Source: Phymatolithon calcareum | Taxonomy: Eukaryota > Rhodophyta > Florideophyceae > Hapalidiales | DNA: 64,000 nt | Reading direction: 5' to 3' | Assembly (NCBI GenBank): GCA_977006965.1 | Contig: OZ345380.1 | Span: 1,550,001 to 1,614,000 of the forward strand | Shown: piece by piece, positions 22,273 through 31,722 of the stretch | Numbering within the stretch: the stretch's first letter is position 1 | How the letters are laid out: the number at the start of each line of letters is the position of its first letter | Program-made: the position numbers and the translations under genes | The notes under the pieces: model-generated | Database searches by the model: none | The model's input: only the letters and a program-made list of their open reading frames with translations | Told to the model about the DNA's origin: nothing

Positions 22273-23688
22273 ATGCCGTGTGCTTTCACACCCCCTCCAG
22301 GTCGCGCAACCTTTTTGCCTGTGTCCGGTAACCGCTCCACCTTACATCGCTATGGTCCTCGATCATGTGCAGCAGTCCCCTCACGCCGTGCTCGCACAAC
22401 GCGAAATGGATTGCGTCCGCACGATACGGAAGTGGAACGACCGGATAACAAGAAGAACCGGAAAGACTCACCAAAGTACAGATCACTAGAGCATCACACA
22501 GCGGAAAACGGAGTGCCACCCTCCGCCTCTAAGACAGCATCTGCTCCGACGCAGCCCACGGAATCGACGGAGAGAAAGAAGGAAAGTCGCAAGAAGACAC
22601 CGAAGGGAAAATCGCAAGTTGTCGCAGCAGACTTCTGCACCGTCCTTCCGTCCGGGCTTGCAATGAAGCGCGTGCTCATCGTGCACTGCGGTGGCACTTT
22701 TGGTATGGACGTCGAATCTTCATTCGACCAATCCGGTCAGCTGCGCGCAGGCACTGGCGGTCGATATGCCCCCGGTCTCAAGCCTGGTGGTCTGCTAGCA
22801 GACATTTTGCAACATGTACCTGAGCTGAGTATGCTGGCAGATCTCGATGTCGTCGTGGCTATGAATATGGACTCTGCGCGTGTCGGACCTAAGCAGTGGG
22901 TGCGCATCGCTAAGCTCTTGCATAAGCATCGAGACATGTACGATGCTTTTGTTATCATTCACGGCACGGATACCCTTTCATATACCGGTGCTGCACTATC
23001 GCTAATGCTTGCAGGTTTTGCAAAACCAGTCGTTCTTACCGGGTCACAGCTCCCAATGCTCCGGCCTCGAAGTGATGCGCGACAAAACCTCATCGACGCC
23101 GTCACTTGCGCGACTGACGGAGTTTTAGAAGAGTTTGCCATATGTTTCGGCGGCACACTGCTGCGTGCAAATCGTGCGCAGAAGACATCAAGTACTGCAT
23201 ATCGTGCGTTTTCATCCCCTACGCATCCGCCGCTTGCCGCGCTCGGTGTCGATGTTGACTGGAATATGTCTGCGTTATGGAAGGATCCTGGGGTCTACCG
23301 CCCGCGCTTCAAGTTGGAGACTAACGTGATCCGAATTCCTGTAATACCAGGAGTGGATCCACGGATAGCATATGGAGATCTTTATCGACGGGGTGTGCGC
23401 GGGGCAGTGCTTGAGAGCTTCGGAGTTGGGAATATGCCGGATACTAGGAGCGCAGGGTGGATGGACTGGCTTAAATTGCAGCGGAAAGAGGGCCTAGAAG
23501 TGTATCTTGCCACGCAATGCACAACTGGACCTTTACATCCAGAGTTATATAGGTCCGGGACTGCCGCTCTAGCGTTTGGAGCGAAGGCAACGAGGAGAAT
23601 GACAGCGGAAACCGCTGTGATTAAGCTCATGCTCTGTCTTGGGCACGTCGATCTTCATCTTAGCTATCCACTTGCTGGCGAGTTGTAG
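22273..23688 (+). CDS. L-asparaginase, bacterial type I-like, with N-terminal extension
   Basis: It hydrolyses L-asparagine to aspartate and ammonia. The enzyme domain starts near residue 131 (MKRVLIVHCGGTFGM) and runs to the end at 471. Catalytic residues expected for AnsA-type enzymes are present: the nucleophile Thr (T142 in CGGT), T232-D233 in HGTDTLSY and the Lys (K304) after LLRANRAQ. SYGVGN-like SFGVGN and the RSD motif are also conserved. The first Thr of the usual TGGT motif is Cys here (C139). The first ~130 residues are basic, Pro/Ser/Lys-rich and unlike the enzyme, so they could be a transit peptide plus linker. Alternatively, translation may start at Met131. Confidence 0.88.
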   Translation: MPCAFTPPPGRATFLPVSGNRSTLHRYGPRSCAAVPSRRARTTRNGLRPHDTEVERPDNKKNRKDSPKYRSLEHHTAENGVPPSASKTASAPTQPTESTERKKESRKKTPKGKSQVVAADFCTVLPSGLAMKRVLIVHCGGTFGMDVESSFDQSGQLRAGTGGRYAPGLKPGGLLADILQHVPELSMLADLDVVVAMNMDSARVGPKQWVRIAKLLHKHRDMYDAFVIIHGTDTLSYTGAALSLMLAGFAKPVVLTGSQLPMLRPRSDARQNLIDAVTCATDGVLEEFAICFGGTLLRANRAQKTSSTAYRAFSSPTHPPLAALGVDVDWNMSALWKDPGVYRPRFKLETNVIRIPVIPGVDPRIAYGDLYRRGVRGAVLESFGVGNMPDTRSAGWMDWLKLQRKEGLEVYLATQCTTGPLHPELYRSGTAALAFGAKATRRMTAETAVIKLMLCLGHVDLHLSYPLAGEL

Positions 23689-24285
23689 TGGATGGGAAGT
23701 TTGATACATCTGAAATAGAGCTGGTCAAGAAAAGTCAATTCTTGAAAGTTGAAAGTCACCATTTTAGAGAACGAGAAAAAGTGCAGTTTGTTTTTTGCTC
23801 TTACCTGCGCGCTATCAAATTGTAGACACCGTCAAATAGGTCGTTCGTTTACAGTGAAGCACAACAATTCTCAAACAAACAATTGCGCTGTAGGAAGAAT
23901 GATGACCAGACTTACTAGATAAATACTAGCAGAGTAAACCAAAAACAATGATTTTCACTGGCTCTAGCCAAAAGAGTACAGTAGTTGTCTCCCAAGAAAA
24001 ATAGGGCATGCATCGAGATGTGATTGATTCACTGCGAGCTCAGCACAAATGGTCACGAAAGTTCAATGAAGTTTGCAAATTCCATTACCTCAAGAATTAA
24101 GCACATACCTTTCCGACACAAAAATGTTTTGGCCTTAGTTTCAGTTTGGCAAATAATATGAAATTCTTGCAATCAAAGCTCTCAAGTTTTCAGCCAAGCC
24201 AAGCGAGGATAAATTTGCAGGGCACGCTCGCATAAAATAATCAAGTGAAAGCAACAGGGTGGTCAGTGGGCCGGCGTGATGACGA
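23689..24285. other. 3' ends of convergent genes
   Basis: AT-rich gap between the asparaginase and SUF4/BuGZ-like genes. No gene or repeat was recognised. Confidence 0.4.
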
Positions 24286-25131
24286 TCAGGCCAACTTGTA
24301 CCTAGGAAGCCTTGCCCTCATTTCCTCCATTGAAACATCCTGCAATTCAAATACAACTTTTACCTGTTGGGGAGCCTTTGCCAGAACGACGGTGTTCAAG
24401 GCGGGTCCAGAATTCAGCTTGGGAGCTTCAGCGGTATTTGAAGGCTGCGACGGCACGCTTCCCTTGATGGGCGTCGAATGAGTCGGCACCGGCGTCTGAC
24501 CTCCAACGCCGGCTGCCGGACCGACAGACTGAGGCGCTGCGGCGGCGGCCGGGTACACGTTTGCATACGGATGATGATGCGGCGCATAGTGCTGCTGCGC
24601 ATAGGCGGGGTAGCGTCCAGGATACTGCTGCGGATAGCCATTTGCATATCCGTTTCCATACCCATATCCAGCAGATGCGCCGTACGGAGTAGTACTGTAC
24701 GGTGGGTAGTACCCCGCAGGTGCGGTGCTTCCATAGTTGGGATACTGCGGATACCCAGGCACCGAAGGCGGAGGAGCGTCGTAAATAGGGGTAGGAGGCG
24801 CCTGGGAGGTGGGATCCATGCGAGCGGCCTTGGCTGCTGATTGATTGTAGTAGGACGCAGGAATTCCAGTCATGCCAACGACGTCGACGGCGGTGCTAGT
24901 GCGCCCCTCGATCGCATTCGGAACGGATGTTACTTGCACATTGTGAACCTGGGTGGAGTGAATCACAAGTCCGGAGATTGAGAACAAACGCTTGTTGCAA
25001 GTGGGACAGCGAAGATGCTTTTCCTTCTGATGCGACAGTAGAATTTGCTCGGTTTGGAACTTGCGGTCGCAATAATAGCAAAATATGCGCTCGGCCTCGG
25101 ACGGAGCTTGGCGCTTCTTCTTGCGACCCAT
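24286..25131 (-). CDS. SUF4/BuGZ (ZNF207)-family zinc-finger protein
   Basis: In animals BuGZ binds microtubules and Bub3 at the spindle; plant SUF4 is a transcriptional regulator. The N-terminus MGRKKKR, two adjacent C2H2 fingers (C18, C21, H34, H39; C42, C45, H58, H63) and the following VTSVPNAIEGR...VVGMTGIP block are the family hallmark. Residues about 110-230 are Tyr/Pro/Gly/Ala-rich low complexity, as in BuGZ. The C-terminus ends SMEEMRARLPRYKLA, close to plant SUF4 tails. No clear GLEBS (Bub3-binding) motif was picked out by eye. The start is ATG 25131, since upstream codons in frame lack ATG. It is head-to-head with the CHL1-like gene, 409 bp apart. Confidence 0.87.
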   Translation of the reverse strand: MGRKKKRQAPSEAERIFCYYCDRKFQTEQILLSHQKEKHLRCPTCNKRLFSISGLVIHSTQVHNVQVTSVPNAIEGRTSTAVDVVGMTGIPASYYNQSAAKAARMDPTSQAPPTPIYDAPPPSVPGYPQYPNYGSTAPAGYYPPYSTTPYGASAGYGYGNGYANGYPQQYPGRYPAYAQQHYAPHHHPYANVYPAAAAAPQSVGPAAGVGGQTPVPTHSTPIKGSVPSQPSNTAEAPKLNSGPALNTVVLAKAPQQVKVVFELQDVSMEEMRARLPRYKLA

Positions 25132-25540
25132 GACTATTTTCTCTTCAAGGCTGTGTCGAAGAAATTTGTCCAGGGGAAAATTTCTCGAGTTCTTCACCTT
25201 CACAAAGGGAGCAGCAGATTAACCGGAATTCGCATTTTATGGCCCCGAGGCCCGGAGATTAGTATCATACCAAATCGAGAATTGCAGCTTGTGGACGGCC
25301 CTATCGGGGTCGCTTCTGTTTGAAACAGATTTGGCGGGAAGCTTCGTGCGGATGACTTCGCTGAGTACGACTTGAGTACAGTATTCGCTCACGAGATCGC
25401 TGTTGCAGCATCATGATAAGATCAGTGCAATGTTTATTTGTCCTTCACATTCTCGAGCTGTAGACCAACCGGGAAGAGAGCAATGCCGGTTGGCAATCCC
25501 TCTGTGATTCACGTGAAGTCGAAGAAGAAACCACTCAGCA
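25132..25540. promoter_or_regulatory. Divergent promoter region (SUF4-like / CHL1-like)
   Basis: The two start codons face away from each other across 409 bp, so this stretch should hold both promoters. No canonical TATA box is obvious for either gene. Confidence 0.4.
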
Positions 25541-28135
25541 ATGGGGGACAGAGACTACAATTTTCCAGGGACGCCGTATCCATCTCAGAAGAAGCTTATG
25601 GACGCACTCTATGAATCCATGGAGCGTGGAACAATTGGCATGTTCGAATCTCCAACGGGAACGGGAAAGACTCTTGCACTCATTTGCGCAGCCTCAACAT
25701 TTCTCATCGCTGAACGCTCTGCCAGAGATGTAGCGCCCAATGATGGCGATGACTGGGTGTCAGCCCATGCATCGCAAAAAGAAATGGCCGAGAAACGAAA
25801 TGACTTGCGCGAGCAGGCAGAGAGAAGGAGAAAGCGAGAAAAGAACGTTCTTGCAAACACTGCGAAAGGGCGGCGGAACGTTGGTCATGCAAGACCTCTG
25901 CATAGGAAAAAGAAGCATGCAATGGCAATTGCTCCGGTCGCTGAGGACCGGTTCATCCTTGATGATCTACATGATGATGCTGGACGTGCTGTGGACGAGG
26001 AATTATTTTCAGATGATGAAGACGAGGATGAGGGCGTCAAGGAGGAGAAGCCCCCTGTACCAAGGGAAAATCTGCAACGTCCGCCTTTGCGAATCGTATT
26101 TGCCACCAGAACCCACTCTCAACTTTCTCAGTTTATCGTCGAATTTCGCAAAACGTCTCTGGGTGCCGACGCACTGAAAATGAATCAACTGGACTACGAT
26201 TCGTTTCAGAATTCAATGTCTACTAGTCGTGACATCGACCTTCCACTTAGCGTTGTACTTTTCGGCTCGAGAAAGCATATGTGCGTGAATGAAAATGTGC
26301 GCGCCTTGGAAAACAGTTCTGCAATTAACGAAAAATGCCGAGAACTGAACGACAAGCAAGCTCTACAAAAACCAACGGTAGGCTCAAAGCGCACCGTGGC
26401 GAAACGCAATGCTTCAAAGGGTTGCCCGTATCGGAACAAAGAAGTAGAGCGAGAATTGAGAGATCGTTCTATCGTTCAATTGCACAGCGCTGAGGAGCTG
26501 GAAAACGTTGCACGCCAATTGTCTGCTTGTCCATATTACGCATCTCGTGCTGCCATTGACAGCAACGACGTTGATGTTATCGGTGTCCCATATTCAGCCG
26601 TGTTGCATGCACCCACTCGAAGTGCTGTTGGTCTCACCATCGACAAGAATACCATTGTCATTTTTGACGAGGCGCACAATCTGGTCGATACCGTTTGCGA
26701 CCTGAATTCGACCTCCCTTACGAAAACTGCATTGAGTACTACTCTAGGGGCTATGGAACGATACACTGAGCGGTATATCTCTCGCCTTACGCCAGGTAAC
26801 CTGTTTTCAATCCGACAGTTGATGGCCGTTGCTCGGGGTTTAATGGCTCTCTTATCTGACCAAAACAACTCGGAAAAGGCGCGAGTTTTGAGTAGCTCCG
26901 GTGCGCTATTCGAAGCGAAGATTGATAACGTGAACATGTATGAGCTTGTTGAATTCATCAAGAAGTCCAAGCTATCGAACAAATTACGCGGGTTTATTGA
27001 ACACTCCTCACAAGTCGAAGCTCGGGAATCACTGCCCTTAAAGCCAAATGTCACGAGAAAAGGAGACAAACGTACAGACGTCGAAGGCGAAAGCGTTGTG
27101 AAACATATTGTGTCAGGTATCCCAAGTTTTGAGTCTTTCCTGAGTGCTTTGGCGGACTGTCCAAAGTACGGACGCATTGCAATTTATCCAGGCACGATTG
27201 AAAAGTCCATTGGACCTTCGAGCGGAAGTGGCGATTTTGTTTCAACTAGCCGACTGCGTTTTTTCGTTCTTGAACCTGGTGCATTATTTGCTTCGGCAGT
27301 GAAAGATGCAAAAGCAGTGTTAATGCTGGGCGGTACTCTGAGCCCTCGTGCTGCAATTAAGGATCGTTTGTTGAAAGATCTAGGTTGTCAAACCATATCT
27401 GAATTCGAATGCGACCACGTTGTCCCTGCAAAAAATGTCTGCACTGTTGTCTGTGAGACGGGACCGTCGACGTTTCCTTTAGAGTTTACGCACCGTTCTC
27501 GAAAAATTTTTGCAACAATTGATGAGCTCGGACGTGCATTGCTCTCTCTGGTCGGAACCGTGTCTGGTGGTGTAATTGTGTTTTTCACAAGTTACGACTT
27601 TCTAGCGCAAGTCAATAAGCGGTGGTTGGAAACCAGCATTCTACCGTCTCTGCAAAAGCTGAAGCCGACGTTTTTCGAAAGTAGGGGGGAAACTTCTGTA
27701 TTTTCCAAGTATCAAGCTGTCATCCGTGAGACCCCTAAGCGTGGAGCACTTCTCGGAGCTGTGATGGGGGGTCGTCTTTCTGAAGGGATCAACTTTTCGG
27801 ATGAACTGGGGAGAATGGTTGTAATTGTTGGGATGCCGTTTGCAAATGCGAGCAATGTGGAAATGGCTGAAGTGCTTCGTGGACTACCCGGGAAAAAAGA
27901 GCAATCGGAATTTCTCACAAATGCATGTCTGACGTCAGTGAACCAGAGTATTGGTCGGGCCGTTCGACACGCAAAGGATTATGCCTCTATTGTTCTTATG
28001 GACAGGCGATACGCACGTCCCAGGATTCAAGACAAATTACCCGCGTTTGTGAGGAGAAACATAAGGAATTGCTTTAGCTTCAATGACGCAATGGGCGAGA
28101 TAAGTGGCTTCTTCCGCAATGATTTCCAACGATAA
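25541..28135 (+). CDS. CHL1/DDX11-like Fe-S DNA helicase
   Basis: A 5'-3' superfamily-2 helicase of the XPD group. CHL1/DDX11 supports sister-chromatid cohesion and replication-fork repair in the nucleus. The N-terminus (YNFPGTPYPSQKKLMDALY) and FESPTGTGKT (Walker A, 35-44) match DDX11. The charged insertion between motifs I and Ia (about 70-180, with an acidic run near 155-170) is typical of CHL1. Fe-S ligands C248, C266, C295 and C330 are present, DEAH lies at 376-379, and motif VI reads QSIGRAVRHAKDYASIVLMD. Length is 864, against about 860-970 for the family. The start is ATG 25541. Single exon. The next gene's upstream region holds a decayed copy of its last ~50 codons. Confidence 0.92.
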   Translation: MGDRDYNFPGTPYPSQKKLMDALYESMERGTIGMFESPTGTGKTLALICAASTFLIAERSARDVAPNDGDDWVSAHASQKEMAEKRNDLREQAERRRKREKNVLANTAKGRRNVGHARPLHRKKKHAMAIAPVAEDRFILDDLHDDAGRAVDEELFSDDEDEDEGVKEEKPPVPRENLQRPPLRIVFATRTHSQLSQFIVEFRKTSLGADALKMNQLDYDSFQNSMSTSRDIDLPLSVVLFGSRKHMCVNENVRALENSSAINEKCRELNDKQALQKPTVGSKRTVAKRNASKGCPYRNKEVERELRDRSIVQLHSAEELENVARQLSACPYYASRAAIDSNDVDVIGVPYSAVLHAPTRSAVGLTIDKNTIVIFDEAHNLVDTVCDLNSTSLTKTALSTTLGAMERYTERYISRLTPGNLFSIRQLMAVARGLMALLSDQNNSEKARVLSSSGALFEAKIDNVNMYELVEFIKKSKLSNKLRGFIEHSSQVEARESLPLKPNVTRKGDKRTDVEGESVVKHIVSGIPSFESFLSALADCPKYGRIAIYPGTIEKSIGPSSGSGDFVSTSRLRFFVLEPGALFASAVKDAKAVLMLGGTLSPRAAIKDRLLKDLGCQTISEFECDHVVPAKNVCTVVCETGPSTFPLEFTHRSRKIFATIDELGRALLSLVGTVSGGVIVFFTSYDFLAQVNKRWLETSILPSLQKLKPTFFESRGETSVFSKYQAVIRETPKRGALLGAVMGGRLSEGINFSDELGRMVVIVGMPFANASNVEMAEVLRGLPGKKEQSEFLTNACLTSVNQSIGRAVRHAKDYASIVLMDRRYARPRIQDKLPAFVRRNIRNCFSFNDAMGEISGFFRNDFQR

Positions 28136-28295
28136 GGCAGCTGATAGTTTATGAGTAACAGGATGCCATGGATACAGACCTGGGGCTTTTGCTATTCTAA
28201 TCGGGCGGTAGCATCGGACACCTCTCTTAGAGGACTCAAGCGCTGAGCAGATCACCGAGACGTCGTGGTCGATTGAACTTTGGGATGATAAGAAA

Positions 28296-28439
28296 TGTTG
28301 CTTCGTTCGTCACGGGAAGGATCTCGCCTCTGTTATTTTAATGGACAGGCGGCTTGGCTGAACAACGTCCCTACAATGGTCCCTATATTCTGTGGGCAGA
28401 AAACTTGTGAACTGCGTCAGCTTTAAGACGAAAAAGGGA
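28296..28439 (+). pseudogene. Decayed partial duplicate of the CHL1-like 3' end
   Basis: The reading FVRHGKDLASVILMDRRLG is followed by a stop. After a frame change, KLVNCVSFKTKKG corresponds to the helicase's AVRHAKDYASIVLMDRRYA and NIRNCFSFNDAMG, at the right spacing. The copy lies about 160 bp downstream of the intact gene in the same orientation. The DNA also matches (TTATGGACAGGCG / TTAATGGACAGGCGG). It is an old tandem partial duplication, now non-coding. Confidence 0.75.
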
Positions 28440-29054
28440 GCATTTACCGTCCATTCCAGACGATTGTTTCGTGGTGAGCGGACGCTAACCCGGATACATT
28501 ATTTTTTGTGTGAAGACCATTAGGCAGATTAAAATAGTGTAGAGCTGATATTTTTATGTGGGAGAAGGAATACTACGATATCCACCTCTAAGCAAACCCT
28601 TTCATGGCGTGCTCTTGATCGTCTTCAGTACACAACTTCGGGCATTGTCGTTCGGTAACTCACCGAACTGACAAACCACCACAGGAAGGGGAGATTTTTA
28701 ATCATACAGGCATGCGAAATTGGGTAACGGCAATCCTATATGCATTTTTTTGAACGTATCATACGGCCGTAGAGAAGGAGCCGGGTGCCGGCAATCATTG
28801 ATATTCCGCAACTCCAGCTTGGACCCCAGCTGCAACACTGAAAAGAACAGGGGGCACTACTCTCACATGAGTATAGGTCCTGTGTACCACACGACTAACT
28901 CAGACCCTTCCGATGCAATTGAGCATCGGTAAGGAACACTGAAACCTTTCGGCGCCAACCGGTTGACATCGCTATTGCCGATCATCGTACTCGCTTTCGT
29001 TACGTTTTCGTAGAAGCTTTGGCAATTCGCAAGGCTTAAGGTGCTGCGCCCGGC
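28440..29054. other. Intergenic, nothing else recognised
   Basis: No open frame with coding character. It should contain the promoter of the gene starting at 29055, but no clear motif is visible. Confidence 0.35.
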
Positions 29055-31229
29055 ATGACCAAGCCATCGCGTCGGAGACGCAAGGAGACCAAGCATATTC
29101 CTCCTCCAAGTCAGCTCACGAGCCTTGCACAGAATAGACGGGAGCCCCCAAAAAACGGTCCGACAAAAACGTCGACGAAAGCGAAGAAACTTCCCAAATT
29201 TAGTTCGATATTTGAAAATGATCCCTCGTCTGAAGAAGATATGCCCCCAGCGGAGCCACGAGTAAGATCGTCTTCACGGAAACGAAAGAAGAAATCTCCA
29301 AGGAGTAATGACTCTGACGACGAATTTCAGGAGTCGCCGCGGAAGCGGAAGAAAAAACCCTTAACTCAAACTGAGTCCGATGCAGAGGATGAACGACTTC
29401 TTCAGGAAGAAGAGAGACGCAAACTGCAGCGCTCTCGAGGTGGTGCTTCCGGCTCCAGTGCCGAAGCCCCTACCCGATCATCCCCGCGCTTTACGAAGCG
29501 CAGTAAAACGCGAACCAAGTCGAAAGATGAACTTGAACCTGCCATGCTTCCTTCGCGTTCTTCTAAGCGCATTCAATCCCGACGAGAGAAAAATCTTGTG
29601 GTCAGTTACGCCCCCTCTGTGCAAAATGCGGACAAGGGCGAGGAGTCAGCTGACGACTTCGACATCCCGATAGCTGCACAGAAGCAAAACTCCAAGGCCA
29701 AAGGCGTTTCCCGTCGTTCGCAGCGCATTCGGAAATCAACGAAATCGCCGAAGCGTGGCGGGAAGTCGAAAACGGCGAAGAGCTCAGACTCAGAGTCCAC
29801 GAACGATGCCGAAGAGGACCCTATTTGCACGCAGGAATCCAACGTCTCGGAGCCTCTTAGCATATCGATTAAGCCCATCAAGGTCCGTAAGAAACGACGT
29901 CCACCAACGGAGGAGAAGCTGATTGAATACGAGATGAGTCGAAAGCGTCTCTTCCCGGAAGAATTATCAATTCTTCGCATGGCGTTTGTCAAACATTACC
30001 CACCCCCACCGTCAAACTTGCAAGCACAAAGCAGATATGAACAACTATATGGTCGTGAAATGCCGCAGAAGATGATCAATGGTCTGTGGAAGTGTGAGCT
30101 GCAGCCCTGGAGCGACCGCTGGTGGGCATTCTACCAGAAGTTCAATGACTCGGTGCGAGAAAAGAAGGTTGAAAAACCTCCGCACAAGGACCCTACCATC
30201 ACAAAGACGGAGGCGACAGTATGGGCAAAAGAGTTTTACCGAGAACATGGAGATGCGAAAATACCTTTCGTGCCACCCGCAGATGACAAGTCGCCTAGCC
30301 ATGAACCATCGGCTGACCCCGAACCATCCGCTGACAATAAGAGGGAGGCAGCTGGACCATCCGGAAGCAAGGCGGGGGCGCCAGATGCATCTGACAACAA
30401 CTCACCGGTGACTGATCCATCTAATATCAACAAGGCTCCTGACAATCCTGAGCCTTCTAACGATCGTAAGGACGTCTCAGCATCCTCAGCTAGTCAAGAT
30501 TCTCGTCCCCTCAAGAAAAGCTCTGGAGCGCAGCAGAAATCCAAGAAGACTAAGAAGGCTCGTCTAGTCGCAATTCCCATTTCGGAGCTGAGATCTTCTG
30601 TGTCTCTACCTTCTCGTGTTATGAATGATGCCGAGTTGCATTCTGCCTCTCTCGAGGTCCCTGTTAAGAATGGTAGTCATTCTGGTCCAGAAGCAGTGCC
30701 GAGTGTACCAGGTCCGAGTACTCAGTCTCAGCCAAGCATTGCAGTTCAAGGTCTTACCAACGAGTCTGTACCCACCTCTGTTAAGAATAGTACTCATTCT
30801 GATTCAGAAGCAGTACCGAGTTTACCAGGTCCGAGTACTCAGTCCCAGCCAAGTATTGCGATTCAAGGCCATATCGACGAGTCTGCACCCACTGCCATTG
30901 CCACTGCCCTGGAAGCTAAGGATCCGTCGACCAGTCGAACTGCTCCGGGTGCTCCGGTGGTGCAAAAGAAGCCTCCATCCGTAAGCAATGCCACGTCTGT
31001 GGACCCCAGTTCGCCACTGCTGGGAAGTGTGGCACAAGCGGCAGCCAAGCACCCACCTGTCGTCAATGCCCCCGTCTTACGAAGTGTTCCCTTGTCGGAT
31101 ATTCAGGCGTTAGTCTCACGACAGCCATCAGAGACACAAGTTAACAATGCGTCAGTATCTCAACCCGTCGAACCTGTAACCCTTGCATTGCGTGATGCCG
31201 ACAACTTGGACAAAAATGGCAAAGCTTGA
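29055..31229 (+). CDS. Large basic, disordered nuclear protein, unknown function
   Basis: 724 residues, single exon, from ATG 29055. The first ~250 residues are Lys/Arg/Ser-rich with many nuclear-localisation-like clusters (SRKRKKKSPR, SPRKRKKKPL) and repeated RRSQRIRKS/SSKRIQSRR motifs. These are reminiscent of chromatin-associated proteins. Residues about 285-390 look folded (PTEEKLIEYEMSRKRLFPEE, later LWKCELQPWSDRWWAFYQKF) and are rich in Trp and aromatics; I do not recognise the domain. The C-terminal half is Ser/Pro/Asp-rich and contains two tandem 39-residue repeats. It is tail-to-tail with AlaRS. A chromatin role is inference only. Confidence 0.75.
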   Translation: MTKPSRRRRKETKHIPPPSQLTSLAQNRREPPKNGPTKTSTKAKKLPKFSSIFENDPSSEEDMPPAEPRVRSSSRKRKKKSPRSNDSDDEFQESPRKRKKKPLTQTESDAEDERLLQEEERRKLQRSRGGASGSSAEAPTRSSPRFTKRSKTRTKSKDELEPAMLPSRSSKRIQSRREKNLVVSYAPSVQNADKGEESADDFDIPIAAQKQNSKAKGVSRRSQRIRKSTKSPKRGGKSKTAKSSDSESTNDAEEDPICTQESNVSEPLSISIKPIKVRKKRRPPTEEKLIEYEMSRKRLFPEELSILRMAFVKHYPPPPSNLQAQSRYEQLYGREMPQKMINGLWKCELQPWSDRWWAFYQKFNDSVREKKVEKPPHKDPTITKTEATVWAKEFYREHGDAKIPFVPPADDKSPSHEPSADPEPSADNKREAAGPSGSKAGAPDASDNNSPVTDPSNINKAPDNPEPSNDRKDVSASSASQDSRPLKKSSGAQQKSKKTKKARLVAIPISELRSSVSLPSRVMNDAELHSASLEVPVKNGSHSGPEAVPSVPGPSTQSQPSIAVQGLTNESVPTSVKNSTHSDSEAVPSLPGPSTQSQPSIAIQGHIDESAPTAIATALEAKDPSTSRTAPGAPVVQKKPPSVSNATSVDPSSPLLGSVAQAAAKHPPVVNAPVLRSVPLSDIQALVSRQPSETQVNNASVSQPVEPVTLALRDADNLDKNGKA
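30663..30896 (+). repeat. Two tandem 117-bp coding repeats
   Basis: Units 30663-30779 and 30780-30896 encode 39-residue repeats sharing AVPS(V/L)PGPSTQSQPSIA. Nucleotide identity is high, indicating a fairly recent in-frame duplication within the disordered C-terminal part of the preceding gene. Confidence 0.85.
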
Positions 31230-31722
31230 TTCTTCTATGATCAAGCATGTGGTGCTACACATCTACAGTACCTGGTAGATGTTTTGGACAGGTACAGCGC
31301 ATCCACAACGAGTAGGGCCTTGAATCGCTCATTTCTGGATCTTCAGAATCAAAGTGAACTACGGTACTGTACCTAGTATGTTCGTAACTCCACTAAAAAG
31401 CGTTAAAATGTCTTCAGCAACGCAGACTTCAAAATTGCCCTGCTTCTGTGGCCTCCTACTCTTTTCGACTACCGCAAATTCAGTATCTGTATCCTGGCAA
31501 CACATGCATCTGCGTAGTTCCCAAAACCCAGCACTCTTCCGAGTTGGACCATGATGGTGTGTCTACTGAACACCATCGCAAATTAATGGCGTGACAGCGT
31601 AGGCTTGGGAAGAAAAGTGATAACCTTCGCTCGTTAGCACACCGAAATCTTTTCGCAATGCCTCCCGCAAGAACGAGTTCGATCTGTGCACGAGCCAAGT
31701 TGCTTTACAAAATTCCATTAAG
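31230..31722. other. 3' ends of convergent genes
   Basis: Tail-to-tail gap with TACTGTAC and CTACAGTACC words near 31263 and 31364. No gene was seen. Confidence 0.4.

Noticed and set aside
22677-22704. Loss of the catalytic Thr nucleophile in the asparaginase
   Set aside because: In known enzymes the nucleophile is the second Thr of TGGT, which is present; only the first is replaced by Cys.
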